Shown here: piece by piece, positions 1 to 10,784 of the stretch | Layout of the letters: each line of letters opens with the position of its first letter | How positions within the stretch are numbered: the first letter of the stretch is position 1 | Assembly: GCF_038502225.1 (NCBI RefSeq) | Contig: NC_091378.1 | Coordinates: 2,108,539 to 2,172,538 of the forward strand | Direction: 5' to 3' | Source of the DNA: Cherax quadricarinatus | Taxonomy: Eukaryota > Arthropoda > Malacostraca > Decapoda > Parastacidae | Length of the DNA stretch: 64,000 nt | The notes under the pieces: generated by a model | Database searches by the model: none | Told to the model about the DNA's origin: nothing | The model's input: only the letters and a program-made list of their open reading frames with translations | Program-made: the position numbers and the translations under genes

Positions 1-1010
1 TTACGTGGTTGCCCACTACCCACGTGGTTTCCCCACTACCCACGTGGTTGCCCACGACCCACGTGATTGCCCATGGCCCACGTGATTGCCCACGCCTTAC
101 GTGGTTGCCCACTACCCACGTGGTTGCCCACGACCCACGTGGTTGCCCACGACCCACGTGATTCCCCACGCCTTACGTGGTTGCCCACTACCCACGTGGT
201 TGCCCACGACCCACGTGGTTGCCCACGACCCACGTGGTTGCCCATGACTTACGTGGTTGCCCACGACCCACGTGGTTGTCTTCGACCCACGTGGTTGCCC
301 ATGACTTACAAGGTTGCCCACGACCCACGTGGTTGCCCTCGACTCACGTTGTTGCCCACTACCCACGTGGTTTCCCATGACTTGCGTGGTTTCCCTTAAC
401 CTACACGTGGTTGCCCATGACTTACGTGGTTGCCTACGACCCACGTGGTTGCCCTCTACTCACGTGGTTCCCCACGACTTACGTGGTTGCTCTCGAGTCA
501 CGTGGTTGCCCACGACTTACGTGGTTACCCACGACTTACGTGGTTGCTCTCGACTCACGTGGTTGCCCACGACTTACGTGGTTGCTCTCGACTCACGTGG
601 TTGCCCACGACTTACGTGGTTGCTCTCGACTCACGTGGTTGCCCACGACTTACGTGGTTGCTCTCGACTCACGTGGTTGCCCACGACTTACGTGGTTACC
701 CACGACTTACGTGGTTGCTCTCGACTCACGTGGTTGCCCACGACTTACGTGGTTGCTCTCGACTCACGTGGTTGCCCACGACTTACGTGGTTGCTCTCGA
801 CTCACGTGGTTGCCCACGACTTACGTGGTTGCTCTCGACTCACGTGGTTGCCCACGACTTACGTGGTTGCTCTCGACTCACGTGGTTGCCCACGACTTAC
901 GTGGTTGCCCACGACTTACGTGGTTGCTCTCGACTCACGTGGTTGCCCACGACTTACGTGGTTGCTCTCGACTCACGTGGTTGCCCACGACCCACGTGGT
1001 TGCCCACGTG
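1..1010. repeat. 19-bp minisatellite rich in CACGTG
   Basis: Tandem array with a 19-bp unit of the form ACGTGGTTGCCCACGACYY, about 50 copies, beginning before the window. From about 480 onward it is mostly a 38-bp dimer alternating a GCCCACGACTT and a GCTCTCGACTC version. Units ending in C create CACGTG at the junction, so the array carries dozens of E-box hexamers. All long ORFs across it, on both strands, are repeat translations and are not genes. Confidence 0.95.
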
Positions 1011-1066
1011 AGTCGTTGGAGAGTGTGTTTTTAGTTATGTTGGAGGTTTTGATGAAGTTTTGTTAA

Positions 1067-1155
1067 GAGCTACGACCTGCCGTAGCGCGCCCGCATGCGC
1101 TACGACCTGCCGCAGTGCGCCTGCATGCGCTACGACCTGCCGCACCCACCCATAG
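1067..1155. repeat. 30-bp tandem repeat, about 3 copies
   Basis: Three degenerate GC-rich copies starting GCTACGACCTGCCG and ending in TGCAT. Confidence 0.85.
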
Positions 1156-1237
1156 GACCTGCGGCACTGTGATTGCCTGAAAGAAATCATCCCCACCCAA
1201 GCCGCAAGCAATAACTGTGCCCCGGTCACAGCAGCAA

Positions 1238-1432
1238 CGGTACTTACAGTGAGGTCAATGGTACTTCCAGTGAGAGAATCAACGGTACCGCTAATGAGGT
1301 CAACGGTGCTTCCAGTAAGAGGATCGACGGTACTTCCAATAAGAGGATCAACGGTACCGCTAATAAGGTCAACGGTACTTCCAATAAGAGGATCAACGGT
1401 ACCGCTAATAAGGTCAACGGTACTTCCATAAC
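1238..1432. repeat. 45-bp compound minisatellite (24 + 21 bp)
   Basis: Alternating units: AACGGTACTTCC followed by AATAAGAGGATC, and AACGGTACCGCTAATAAGG followed by TC. There are about four dimers with diverged units at the left edge. Confidence 0.85.
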
Positions 1433-1591
1433 TACTATATCAACTTTTACATGATAAGACCACCCGGTTGCATGACAAATGCTATACAGGACCATACATA
1501 ACCAAAAGATGGCACTTATTACTTGACATCTCAGATTCCCTGCAACCGCGGTTCAGCGGATATTTTTCAACCTTGGCTATCTGTGTCCCAT

Positions 1592-1901
1592 GAGGCTCTG
1601 GAAGGTGATGTATCCATGGGGTTCTGGAAGGTGATGTATCCATGAGGCTCTGGAAGGTGATGTATCCAGGGACTCTGGAAGGTGATGTATCCAGGGGCTC
1701 TGGAAGGTGATGTATCCATGGGGCTCTGGAAGGTGATGTATCCAGGGGCTCTGGAAGGTGATGTATCCAGGGGCTCTGGAAGGTGATGTATCCATGGGGC
1801 TCTGGAAGGTGATGTATCCATGGGGCTCTGGAAGGTGATGTATCCATGGGGCCCTGGAAGGTGATGTATCCAGGGGCTCTGGAAAGTGATGTATCCAGGG
1901 G
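1592..1901. repeat. 24/26-bp minisatellite
   Basis: About 12 copies of GGCTCTGGAAGGTGATGTAT + CCA, with or without a trailing TG. The minus-strand ORFs here only read the repeat. From 1902 to 2460 I see no gene. That stretch is unique sequence with an AATAAAG at about 2337 and no identifiable element. Confidence 0.9.
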
Positions 1902-2465
1902 TTAATTCTTCAGCCTAAGAATTATATATTCCACTATTACATAGGTGCGGGGAACATTGAGGGTGATAGCTACCTTGTAATGGGATTTTGTCCTTGTGTC
2001 ACCTTGTGTGACCTATTCTCCCATCTCTCCTATGCACTGCAGTACGTTAAGAGGACGGATGTAAAATGAATAGGAACTGCCTGGTTCATTGTAACGGGAG
2101 CCTTGTGACGCTGATAACGACAATGAAGCCGATATCGTTGACTTGAACGAAGAAATGATGGACGTTGAATGGTTTAGCCACTCGGGAATGTTCGCTGGAC
2201 ACTAGTGTTCTTTTGTTTGCTATTGCAACACGCCGGGTACTACATTGTTCAAACGTCACTCGATTACCATCAGTCGTTCATGTGTTCATCTTGTGAACAA
2301 TATTCGTGGAAACTGTCCACGGTAGGGAGAATGTTAATAAAGACACGCTAGTTTTGACACTGTATCTTTGTTCCAGCTCTCCCAGTGATTGAACTCGAGA
2401 ACGACACTGAGACGCGCATTTGAGCACTAAGGTAAGTTTACACTCGTGATCAGAAGTCGCTTTAC

Positions 2466-2728
2466 CGAGGGATTTCGTTCACTAACATTTCCTGGAGGTT
2501 GTCAGTGTAAGCGTCCGTCTCTGTTTCAACGTAGTTTGACGGTCCACGGGCCCGGCTTAGCTTGGAGTTTGTGATGCTCACTTGTTGAATACTTACTCCA
2601 ATCTGAGCTACCAGCTTCTGCATACTTCTCCAGGGAGGATCTGTTGACATGGAATACAGACGTTCGATGTCAGTATTTGCAACAGACTTCATTGAAGGAG
2701 TACTGTTTCCTTCAGTTTTAGATGCCGG
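2466..2728 (-). CDS. Possible internal exon, unknown protein
   Basis: On the minus strand a frame opens after a CAG acceptor (2729-2731). It runs about 87 codons to CCTCG followed by GTAAAG, a plausible donor at 2465-2460, just before the in-frame TAA at 2464-2462. The translation is non-repetitive and hydrophilic, with segments such as DIERLYSMSTDPPWRSMQ and LSRARGPSNYVETETDAYT, no membrane segment and no domain I recognise. Acceptor, open frame and donor together suggest an exon. It could also be a fragment of a retroelement gag-like gene. No partner exon was found nearby, so strand and exon bounds are inference. Confidence 0.35.
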
Positions 2729-2843
2729 CTGTAGCTTAATTATAAAGTAGGAGGTAATTTATCTCGAATTTTTAATGGTCTGGGGAACCAGCAGGTCCCT
2801 CAGTTATAAATAACAAAAAGTCACAATACTGTGGCTGGAACAC

Positions 2844-2993
2844 TACACAAATAACCCGCACATAGGAGAGGGGAGCTTACCACGACACTTCGGTCCGACT
2901 TCGGTCATTTACAGTCACGACTCTGTAAATGGTCCAAGTCGGACCGAAGTGTCGTCGTATGCTCCCCTCTCGTATGTGCGAGTTATTTGTGTA
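2844..2993. mobile_element. Foldback (MITE-like) palindromic element
   Basis: Inverted repeat. TACACAAATAACCCGCACAT on the left is mirrored by ATGTGCGAGTTATTTGTGTA on the right. Inside, CGACACTTCGGTCCGACTT is mirrored by AAGTCGGACCGAAGTGTCG. Arms are about 65 bp with a short centre. A diverged relative lies at 46080-46414. There is no coding capacity, so it would be non-autonomous. Confidence 0.75.
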
Positions 2994-3107
2994 AGGTCCC
3001 TCAGACTTACACTCTAACTTACACTAGACCAGATATACTCGTAAAGAGAGGTCGAGCCCCGTGACACCTTAGTCAAACATGGATTCAGTTTGCAGTATTT
3101 GCTTGCT

Positions 3108-3262
3108 AATGTCCCCTCAAGGCAGGTTCCATGACGCTGGTGAGGGGCTCGTGATCTAGGGAATTGGATCTGTGCTCCAGTTCCTTGAATTGAGCCCGTA
3201 TAACTTTCAACCCCGCACATGCGCTATATAATCCCTACGGGCTCAGGGCTTCCCCATTATTA
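3108..3262 (+). mobile_element. Dispersed SINE-like repeat, family A
   Basis: Contains GACGCTGGTGAGGGGCTCGT, then GGAATTGGATCTGTGCTCCA, and ends in GGGCTTCCCCATTATTAATG. Related copies occur at 23555-23712, 45495-45605, 47370-47470, 50470-50680, 52075-52262 and 55975-56038. The best ends in ATAATAATAAT, a trinucleotide tail typical of retroposons. Confidence 0.65.
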
Positions 3263-3325
3263 ATGAACACGGACAGCTGAACTGTTTCGTCTTGAGATGT
3301 GGGAACAAGGAAGAGTGATAGTCCA

Positions 3326-3500
3326 CTACCCCATTTGAGAGGGCTACCCCCCTTTGAGAGGGCTACCCCCCTTTGAGAGGGCTACCCCCTTTGAGAGGGC
3401 TACCCATCTATGAGAGGGTTACCCACCTATGAGAAAGCTACCCCTCGCTTTGAGAGGGCTACTCCCGTTTGAAATGGCTACCCCCTTCTGAGAGGGGGAT
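3326..3500. repeat. 18-19 bp minisatellite
   Basis: About nine copies of TTTGAGAGGGCTACCCCC with drift toward both ends. Confidence 0.9.
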
Positions 3501-3532
3501 ACTGCCCCCTTCACTGGAGAATTTTCTCCACT

Positions 3533-5430
3533 ACTGTCATCACCATCATGACTACTGTCATTACCATCATGACTACTGTCATTACCATCATGACTACTGT
3601 CATTACATCATCACTACTGTCATTACATCACTACTGTCATTACCATCATCACTACTGTCATTACATCATCACTACTGTCATTACATCGTTACTACTGTCA
3701 TTACCATCACTACTGTCATTACATCATCACTACTGTCATTACATCATCACTACTGTCATTACATCATCACTACTGTCATTACATCGTTACTACTGTCATT
3801 ACATCACTGCTGTCATTACCATCATGACTACTGTCATTACATCATCACTACTGTCATTACATCATCACTACTGTCATTACATCATCACTACTGTCATTAC
3901 ATCGTTACTACTGTCATTACATCACTGCTGTCATTACCATCATCACTATGCCATTACCATCATCACTATGTCATTACCATCATCACTACTCTCATTACCA
4001 TCATCACTATGCCATTACCATCATCACTATGTCATTACCATCATCACTATGCCATTACCATCATCACTATGTCATTACCATCATCACTATGCCATTACCA
4101 TCATCACTATGTCATTACCATCATCACTATGTCATTACCATCATCACTGTCATTACCATCATCACTACTGTCATTACCATCATCACTACTGTCATTACCA
4201 TCATCACTACTCTCATTACCATCATCACTATGTCATTACCATCATCACTGTTATTACCATCATCACTACTCTCATTACCATCATCACTATGTCATTACCA
4301 TCATCACTCTGTCATTACCATCATCACTATGCCATTACCATCATCACTATGTCATTACCATCATCACTATGTCATTACCATCATCACTATGTCATTACCA
4401 TCATCACTATGTCATTACCATCATCACTACTCTCATTACCATCATCACTACTCTCATTACCATCATCACTATGTCATTACCATCATCACTATGTCATTAC
4501 CATCATCACTATGTCATTACCATCATCACCATGTCATTACCATCATCACTATGTCATTACCATCATCGCTATGTCATTACCATCATCACTATGTCATTAC
4601 CATCATCACTATGTCATTACCATCATCACTATGTCATTACCATCATCGCTATGTCATTACCATCATCACTATGTCATTACCATCATCACTATGTCATTAC
4701 CATCATCACTATGTCATTACCATCATCGCTATGTCATTACCATCATCACTATGTCATTACCATCATCACTATGTCATTACCATCATCACTATGTCATTAC
4801 CATCATCACTATGTCATTACCATCATCACTACTGTCATTACCATCATCACCATGTCATTACCATCATCACTATGTCATTACCATCATCACTATGTCATTA
4901 CCATCATCAGTACTCTCATTATCATCATCACTACTGTCATTACCATCATCACTATGTCATTACCATCATCACTATGTCATTACCATCATCACTATGTCAT
5001 TACCATCATCACTACTGTCATTACCATCATCACCATGTCATTACCATCATCACTATGTCATTACCATCATCACTATGTCATTACCATCATCAGTACTCTC
5101 ATTATCATCATCACTACTGTCATTACCATCATTATTACTGTCATTACCATCATCACTAGTATCGTTAACACCATCACTACTATCGTTAACACTATCACTT
5201 GTATCGTTAATACCATCACTAGTATCGTTAACACCATCACTACTGTGGTTAACACCATCACTACTATGGTTAACACCATCACTAGTATCGTTAATACCAT
5301 CACTAGTATCGTTAATACCATCACTACTATCATTAATAAAATTACTACTATCGTTAACACCATCACTATCGTTAGCACCATCACTACTATCATTAATACC
5401 ATCATAACTATCACTACCCACAACATAGAC
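3533..5430. repeat. 20/21-bp satellite array (CATTACCATCATCACTATGT)
   Basis: About 90 units of TCATTACCATCATCACTATG, with ACTACTG, ACTGTG and ACATCATC variants. The last 280 bp shift to ATCGTTAACACCATCACTA. Sub-blocks of identical unit order, such as 4830-4930 and 5010-5110, show recent block duplication. The 403-656 residue ORFs are His/Tyr/Ile/Thr repeat translations open in all frames and are not called. Confidence 0.95.
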
Positions 5431-5921
5431 ATCTCTTAAGTGTTAAAATACATTCCTGTGTAACTACATTCCCAGTTGTCTATATCACAGTTATCTTCGA
5501 GGCACCAAGACCTTAGTAAATATCTTACATGATTTCTCCTTCCGTAACAATGGCATATGTAGAATTATAAGGAGTATTAATTACAAACGTACGAGGTGTG
5601 AATGATGTTATTATGGAGTATTTTTCAGAGGAAGTTACACCAAAAGTGTTTTGCTGCTGGCGTAACTCGGAATTATAATTCATATCTAATCGGTATCAAC
5701 TCCTGCCATAGAGGGCAGACTGGTCGATCCTGGATGAACATCGGTTTTATAACTTCCGTCTATCAGTTCGACAAGGATTTAATGATATCTGCACATTTAC
5801 TATGACGGGGGCAGATATTTGGAAAAATATGGGCAGAATGATGTTGCTTCAGGACGACAGTCTTACCATTAACTTGGGGTTCGAATTAATTGAAGCCCCG
5901 AGGTAATAAATCCTGAAAAAC
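5431..5921. other. Unique AT-rich sequence, no clear gene
   Basis: One 67-codon plus-strand ORF (5602-5805) lacks repeats but has no recognisable motif or convincing splice context. Nothing else is supported here. Confidence 0.4.
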
Positions 5922-6164
5922 ATGGCAGCAGATGCAATACTGGAATATGACAAACGTCATCTTAAATGTGACATAAGAACTGGAAGCCACCCGGAAAAAC
6001 TTATACCTTCAAAAATTAAAGTTTTTCTAGAGGACAGCGGAAAATTCTCATGGTTTAAGATAAAGGAAATTTTGGACGAAGAGAAGTTGGAGTGGCATCC
6101 ATATTGTGAGCCAAAGATGAATATTGCTACTTGTTTGTTAAACATTAATGTTCCGTCTGGCCAG
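5922..6164 (+). CDS. Possible first coding exon, unknown protein
   Basis: The ATG at 5922 sits in a good eukaryotic context (AACATGG) directly after an in-frame stop. It opens 81 codons ending at CCAG followed by GTAAAA, a good donor, only four codons before a stop. The translation begins MAADAILEYDKRHLKCDIRT and is mixed-charge and soluble, with Cys at residues about 16, 66 and 71. No family recognised. A downstream open segment (6255-6428) ends in an acidic then Lys-rich tail, with a stop at 6426. It follows TTTTAG, but its frame does not join this donor cleanly except through a weak AG at 6253-6254. The gene is therefore tentative. Confidence 0.35.
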
Positions 6165-6254
6165 GTAAAAACTTAATAGTTAAATATTAAACTTATTAGC
6201 GGAACTATAACCGTATAAAAGTTTAAATTACCAGTTGAAAAATATCTGTAAGAG

Positions 6255-6428
6255 TTAAGCAGTAATGGTTTTATCATCTTGAACTGTTATGATTTTACTC
6301 TACGTTTTAGTGATAATGACACACGGACCAACTGCACGGACGGTGACACGGACATGAACATCGCGGACGACGAAAGTGACGCTAGAAAAAGTGTCAGTGA
6401 AAAAAAAAAGGAGATGAAAATTAAATAG
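6255..6428 (+). CDS. Possible terminal exon with acidic/Lys-rich tail
   Basis: This frame is open from 6252 to the TAG at 6426-6428. The last 38 codons read like a natural C-terminus: an Asp-rich stretch (DNDTRTNCTDGDTDMNIADD) followed by a basic end (KKKEMKIK). A pyrimidine-rich TTTTAG lies at 6305-6310. Joined at that AG to the exon ending at 6164 it would hit TGA, so pairing needs another acceptor or a different donor. Function unknown. It may be chance. Confidence 0.2.
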   Translation, partial: LSSNGFIILNCYDFTLRFSDNDTRTNCTDGDTDMNIADDESDARKSVSEKKKEMKIK

Positions 6429-6956
6429 TCACTCATACCCACAATAACAGAGAACGAAAGCAGTCCCGCGTAGTTAAAACGGGTAATTCAGTGCAAATGG
6501 CAGCTCGATATAAGCATAAAAACAGTTCCTTAAACGATAAAAATAAAGTGTGCAACGCGAAGTTCGTAATCCTTCTTAGTAGGAGACGAATAAATATTAC
6601 ATAAATTCGACGTGAGATATGACGAGGACCATAAAAGAATAGGTAATATGATAAAAATTATATTACCTCCTTTTATTATTTACAATTTTGATCAATGTTT
6701 GCCCCGCAGCCGTGAGCCTAATATGTCTTCCCAAGGCTTCTTCAGTAGGCTTTTGTAAAGGTTAAAGGATGCACAATACAAGTATGTGTGGGCGGAAATA
6801 GATTACATAGGGCCAAAATCACCTTTGGTCAGTGATGAGGTAACATACTCCAGTTTCATGAGTAATGTTGTGAATGGTAAGTAGCAAAGGTTTTAAATGG
6901 ATGGTGCGAAGCTGAACCTTTGTTTTGATAATGTCAGCGGTGCGCAGGAACTGTAG

Positions 6957-8093
6957 GAACTTGTGAAAAATAATGAAGGTCCACAGGTGAGGATAAAGGT
7001 GCCAAGTACGCAGACTTTAAAGGCGCTTATAAAACCGCCAACTTCGCCATGTCTGCAGGTACCAATGGAGCCGCCACTTCTACAATGTACCCCTGGGGCG
7101 CCTTCATACTCTGTGACAGACCCAGAACTTCCAGAGTGTCGTCTACGACAGATGGTTGTGTCAAGGCCTGTTCCACAAGTAAAAGAAAGAAATTATCCTG
7201 AAGGATATATTCCCTTTTTCTTTCCGTTCAATTCAGAACCAGTTATCATTGATGAAATAGGAAAAAGTCGCCCGAGAACTAAACTGCCGCCACTGAGCAC
7301 TTTACCAGCCAAACAGCAAGTGGTGAGAAGACCGTCACCTGTGCAGCAAGTGGTAAAGGAACCAGCACCTGTGCAGCAAGTAAAGGAACCATCACCTGTG
7401 CAGCAAGTGGTAAAGGAACCATCACCTGTGCAGCAAGTGGTAAAGGAACCAGCACCTGTGCAGCAAGTGGTAAAGGAACCATCACCTGTGCAGCAAGTGG
7501 TAAAGGAACCAGCACCTGTGCAGCAAGTGGTAAAGGAACCATCACCTGTGCAGCAAGTGGTAAAGGAACCATCACCTGTGCAGCAAGTGGTAAAGGAACC
7601 ATCACCTGTGCAGCAAGTGGTAAAGGAACCATCACCTGTGCAGCAAGTGGTAAAGGAACCATCACCTGTGCAGCAAGTGGTAAAGGAACCATCACCTGTG
7701 CAGCAAGTGGTAAAGGAACCAGCACCTGTGCAGCAAGTGGTAAAGGAACCAGCACCTGTGCAGCAAGTGGTAAAGGAACCATCACCTGTGCAGCAAGTGG
7801 TAAAGGAACCATCACCTTTGCAGCAAGTGATAAAGAAATCATCACCCTTATGCACACTTTGGTAACCACATATATACAGTGGTACTAAAAGGAGGGATCT
7901 CTCTAGGTATTCGGAACTCACTTCAGAGAAACCCTCACTGTACTGGCCCTCGACAAAGAGTACAAAGCCGCGGTCATGGTGGAGTGTAATAGTAGCTATA
8001 CTCCACATTACACTCATTCTTGCGCTTGTGATATATTTGTTTGTATGGCAGGATCATTACAAGATGCCCATAAGCCCGTACTACATGACCCAG
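6957..8093 (+). CDS. Proline-rich VNTR protein with C-terminal TM helix; frame has one internal stop
   Basis: The frame opens after a TAG at 6954-6956. About 115 non-repetitive residues rich in Pro (including YPEGYIPFFFPFNSEPVII) come first. Next are 18 copies of a decapeptide VVKEPSPVQQ encoded by an exact 30-bp unit; one unit has lost a single codon in frame. A TAA stop follows at 7863-7865. In the same frame 75 further codons continue: a basic stretch (TKRRDLSRYSELTSEKPS, then STKSTKPRSWW), a 22-residue hydrophobic helix (7983-8048, SVIVAILHITLILALVIYLF and VW), and QDHYKMPISPYYMTQ up to CCCAG followed by GTACGC, a donor-like site at 8094. Positive charge before the helix predicts a type II, N-cytoplasmic orientation. 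The TAA may be an assembly error, a null allele, or the true end of a shorter protein. No homolog recognised. The first in-frame ATG is at about 7065, so the start is probably in an upstream exon. Confidence 0.5.
7311..7850 (+). repeat. 30-bp coding minisatellite (decapeptide VNTR)
   Basis: Eighteen units of GTGGTAAAGGAACCATCACC + TGTGCAGCAA. Variation is almost only a T/G switch giving Ser or Ala (EPSP or EPAP), plus one in-frame 3-bp loss and diverged first and last units. Frame and Pro spacing are kept throughout. Confidence 0.95.
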
Positions 8094-8155
8094 GTACGCA
8101 ACACATGGCATAAGTACCTTGACCACGTATTATACTTTCAAAACTCAGGCGCAAC

Positions 8156-8345
8156 TAGACTCGGTTATCAGTGACCTGTGACTCACCAATGGTCCGGGGA
8201 TTATCAGTCCTGCCGCAACTAGTGATCCGGCCGTAAGTATTATTGGTCAGGAGTCCACCAATGGTCCGGGGATTATCAGTCCTTCGGTGGTCACGCATGG
8301 TCCTGAAGCGATAGGTGAGTCACAGGTCACTGATAACCAGTCTTG
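8156..8345. mobile_element. MITE-like element with 25-bp perfect terminal inverted repeats
   Basis: GGTTATCAGTGACCTGTGAC + TCACC at 8163-8187 is perfectly inverted at 8314-8338. The interior carries a direct duplication of CCAATGGTCCGGGGATTATC. There is no coding capacity. It overlaps the last codons of the 8093 exon frame, so that frame beyond the donor-like GT is probably intron. Confidence 0.75.
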
Positions 8346-8900
8346 AGAGGTGACCTGGAGTCACCTTTGTTGAGAGGTGACCTAGGATAAATGGATTGAG
8401 TAAAACATTGTTACAAAAAAACGCGATTCTAAAAGCTTAGAGATCTCCAGGTAATACTAGAAAGGACTGCCCTTCTAGCATCCAGCCTGTTACTGGGTTT
8501 TCGTAACAATTAGTCAGTATCCTGGTCCAATTATCCATTAGAATTCAGTATTATTCAATAGTGCTTCAGGATTACAACTGGTAGGCTACTAACTAGAGAA
8601 ATTATAATTTAATACATTTATTTTTTTTATATTTTATTGAAAAACGCAATACATAGTTATACATGTAGACAATGTAAGCAATGAAACGTATCCATTATAT
8701 ATAACAAAAGAAAACTCCACATTCCCCACCGTAGCACTAAACTTATACATAAGAACTAAACTAAAGACAGCCCACAGCTTCATGTACAGGTGGGTTTATT
8801 ACATCCAAAATTGCAGCCATAAACACAATATGCAATATAACCCAAACAATGTCACAGGTATTGACATTTTACATAAAACTGTATGTACGAAGACATTCTC
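8346..8900. other. Unique sequence, no gene seen
   Basis: AT-rich with TGACCTGGAGTCACC / GGTGACCT half-repeats at its left edge (8348-8384). No supported ORF, RNA or known repeat. Confidence 0.4.
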
Positions 8901-9000
8901 NNNNNNNNNNNNNNNNNNNNNNNNNNNNNNNNNNNNNNNNNNNNNNNNNNNNNNNNNNNNNNNNNNNNNNNNNNNNNNNNNNNNNNNNNNNNNNNNNNNN
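8901..9000. other. Assembly gap (100 N)
   Basis: Exactly 100 N, the conventional placeholder for a gap of unknown size. ORFs that span it are artefacts. Confidence 0.99.
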
Positions 9001-9078
9001 AATGTTTGTGGCAGTGTTCCACACAGTAGACTGTTATGTCCAGCATGGTACAAAATACCGACAAGTTGGTGAGTAAGA

Positions 9079-10757
9079 TACAGGTTCAACTGTTGGGTAT
9101 CATTATTGTTCAGGTGGGTATCATTATTGTTCAGTTGGGTATCATTATTGTTCAGGTGGGTATCATGATTGTTCAGTTGGGTATCATTATTGTTCAGGTG
9201 GGTATCATTATTGTTCAGTTGGGTATCATTATTGTTCAGGTGGGTATCATTATTGTTCAGGTGGGTATCTTTATTGTTCAGGTGTGTATCATTATTGTTC
9301 AGGTGGGTATCATTATTGTTCAGGTGGGTATCTTTATTGTTCAGTTGGGTATCTTTATTGTTCAGTTGGGTATCTTTATTGTTCAGGTGGGTATCTATTC
9401 TTCAGGTGGGTATCTTTATTGTTCAGGTGGGTATCTATTCTTCAGGTGGGTATCTTTATTGTTCAGTTGAGTATCTTTATTGTTCAGGTGGGTATCTATT
9501 CTTCAGGTGGGTATCTATTCTTCAGGTGGGTATCTTTATTGTTCAGGTGGGTATCTATTCTTCAGTTGAGTATCTTTATTGTTCAGGTGGGTATCTATTC
9601 TTCAGGTGGGTATCTTTATTGTTCAGGTGGGTATCTATTCTTCAGGTGGGTATCTTTATTGTTCAGTTGGGTATCTTTATTGTTCAGGTGGGTATCTATT
9701 CTTCAGGTGGGTATCTTTATTGTTCAGTTGGGTATCTTTATTGTTCAAGTGGGTATCTATTCTTCAGGTGGGTATCTTTATTGTTCACGTGGGTATCTAT
9801 TCTTCAGGTGGGTATCTTTATTGTTCAGTTGAGTATCTTTATTGTTCAGTTGAGTATCTTTATTGTTCAGGTGGGTATCTATTCTTCAGTTGGGTATCTT
9901 TATTGTTCAGGTGGGTATCTATTCTTCAGTTGAGTATCTTTATTGTTCAGGTGGGTATCTTTATTGTTCAGTTGGGTATCTTTATTGTTCAGGTGGGTAT
10001 CTATTCTTCAGGTGGGTATCTTTATTGTTCAGGTGGGTATCTATTCTTCAGGTGGGTATCTTTATTGTTCAGGTGGGTATCTATTCTTCAGGTGGGTATC
10101 TTTATTGTTCAGTTGAGTATCTTTATTGTTCAGTTGAGTATCTTTATTGTTCAGTTGGGTATCTTTATTGTTCAGTTGGGTATCTTTATTTTTCAGTTGG
10201 GTATCATTATTGTTCAGTTGGGTATCTTTATTGTTCAGTTGGGTATCATTATTGTTCAGTTGGGTATCTTTATTGTTCAGTTGAGTATCGTTATTGTTCA
10301 GTTGGGTATCTTTATTGTTCAGTTGGGTATCTTTATTGTTCAGTTGGGTATCATTATTGTTCAGTTGGGTATCTTTATTGTTCAGTTGGGTATCATTATT
10401 GTTCAGTTGGGTATCTTTATTGTTCAGTTGAGTATCATTATTGCAGTTGGGTATCATTATTTTTCAGTTGGGTATCTTTATTGTTCAGTTGGGTACCATT
10501 ATTGATCAGGTGGGTATCTGTTCTTCAGGTGGTATCTTTATTCTTCAGGTGGGTATCTTTATTGTTCAGATGAGTATCTATTGTTCAGGTGGGTATCTTT
10601 ATTGTTCAGTTGGGTATCATTATTGTTCAGGTGGGTATCTATTCTTCAGGTGGTATCTTTATTCTTCAGGTGGGTATCTTTATTGTTCAGATGGGTATCT
10701 ATTCTTCAGGTGGGTATCTTTATTGTTCAGGTGAGTATCTTTATTGTTCAGTGGGAG
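9079..10757. repeat. 21/19-bp minisatellite array
   Basis: About 80 units. The 21-mer GTGGGTATCTTTATTGTTCA + G alternates in places with a 19-mer GTGGGTATCTATTCTTCAG, forming 40-bp dimers. Blocks differ: ATTATT at 9100-9300, dimers at 9400-10100, TTGGGTATC at 10100-10500. Immediately upstream, 9043-9064 reads ATGGTACAAAATACCGACAA, a motif shared with Penelope-like termini elsewhere in the window. The hydrophobic ORFs are spurious. Confidence 0.95.
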
Positions 10758-10784
10758 AGCAAGCCGGTCCATTCTAGGTGGTGT

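Noticed and set aside
2330..2440. Possible LTR end with AATAAAG and GC-rich U5-like sequence
   Set aside because: No matching second LTR, primer-binding site or polyprotein nearby.
3469..5439. 656- and 619-residue ORFs rich in His/Ser/Leu/Thr
   Set aside because: Translations of a 20/21-bp tandem repeat, open in every plus frame.
7862..7879. An 18-bp intron (GTAACC...TACAG) that would remove the in-frame stop
   Set aside because: It has GT and AG ends and keeps frame, but it is far too short for spliceosomal splicing.
8782..9089. ORFs spanning 8901-9000
   Set aside because: They cross a 100-N gap and have no real sequence in the middle.
9036..10573. Hydrophobic repeated ORFs resembling membrane proteins
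   Set aside because: Different frames of the 21/19-bp array give equally long ORFs, and one is antisense.
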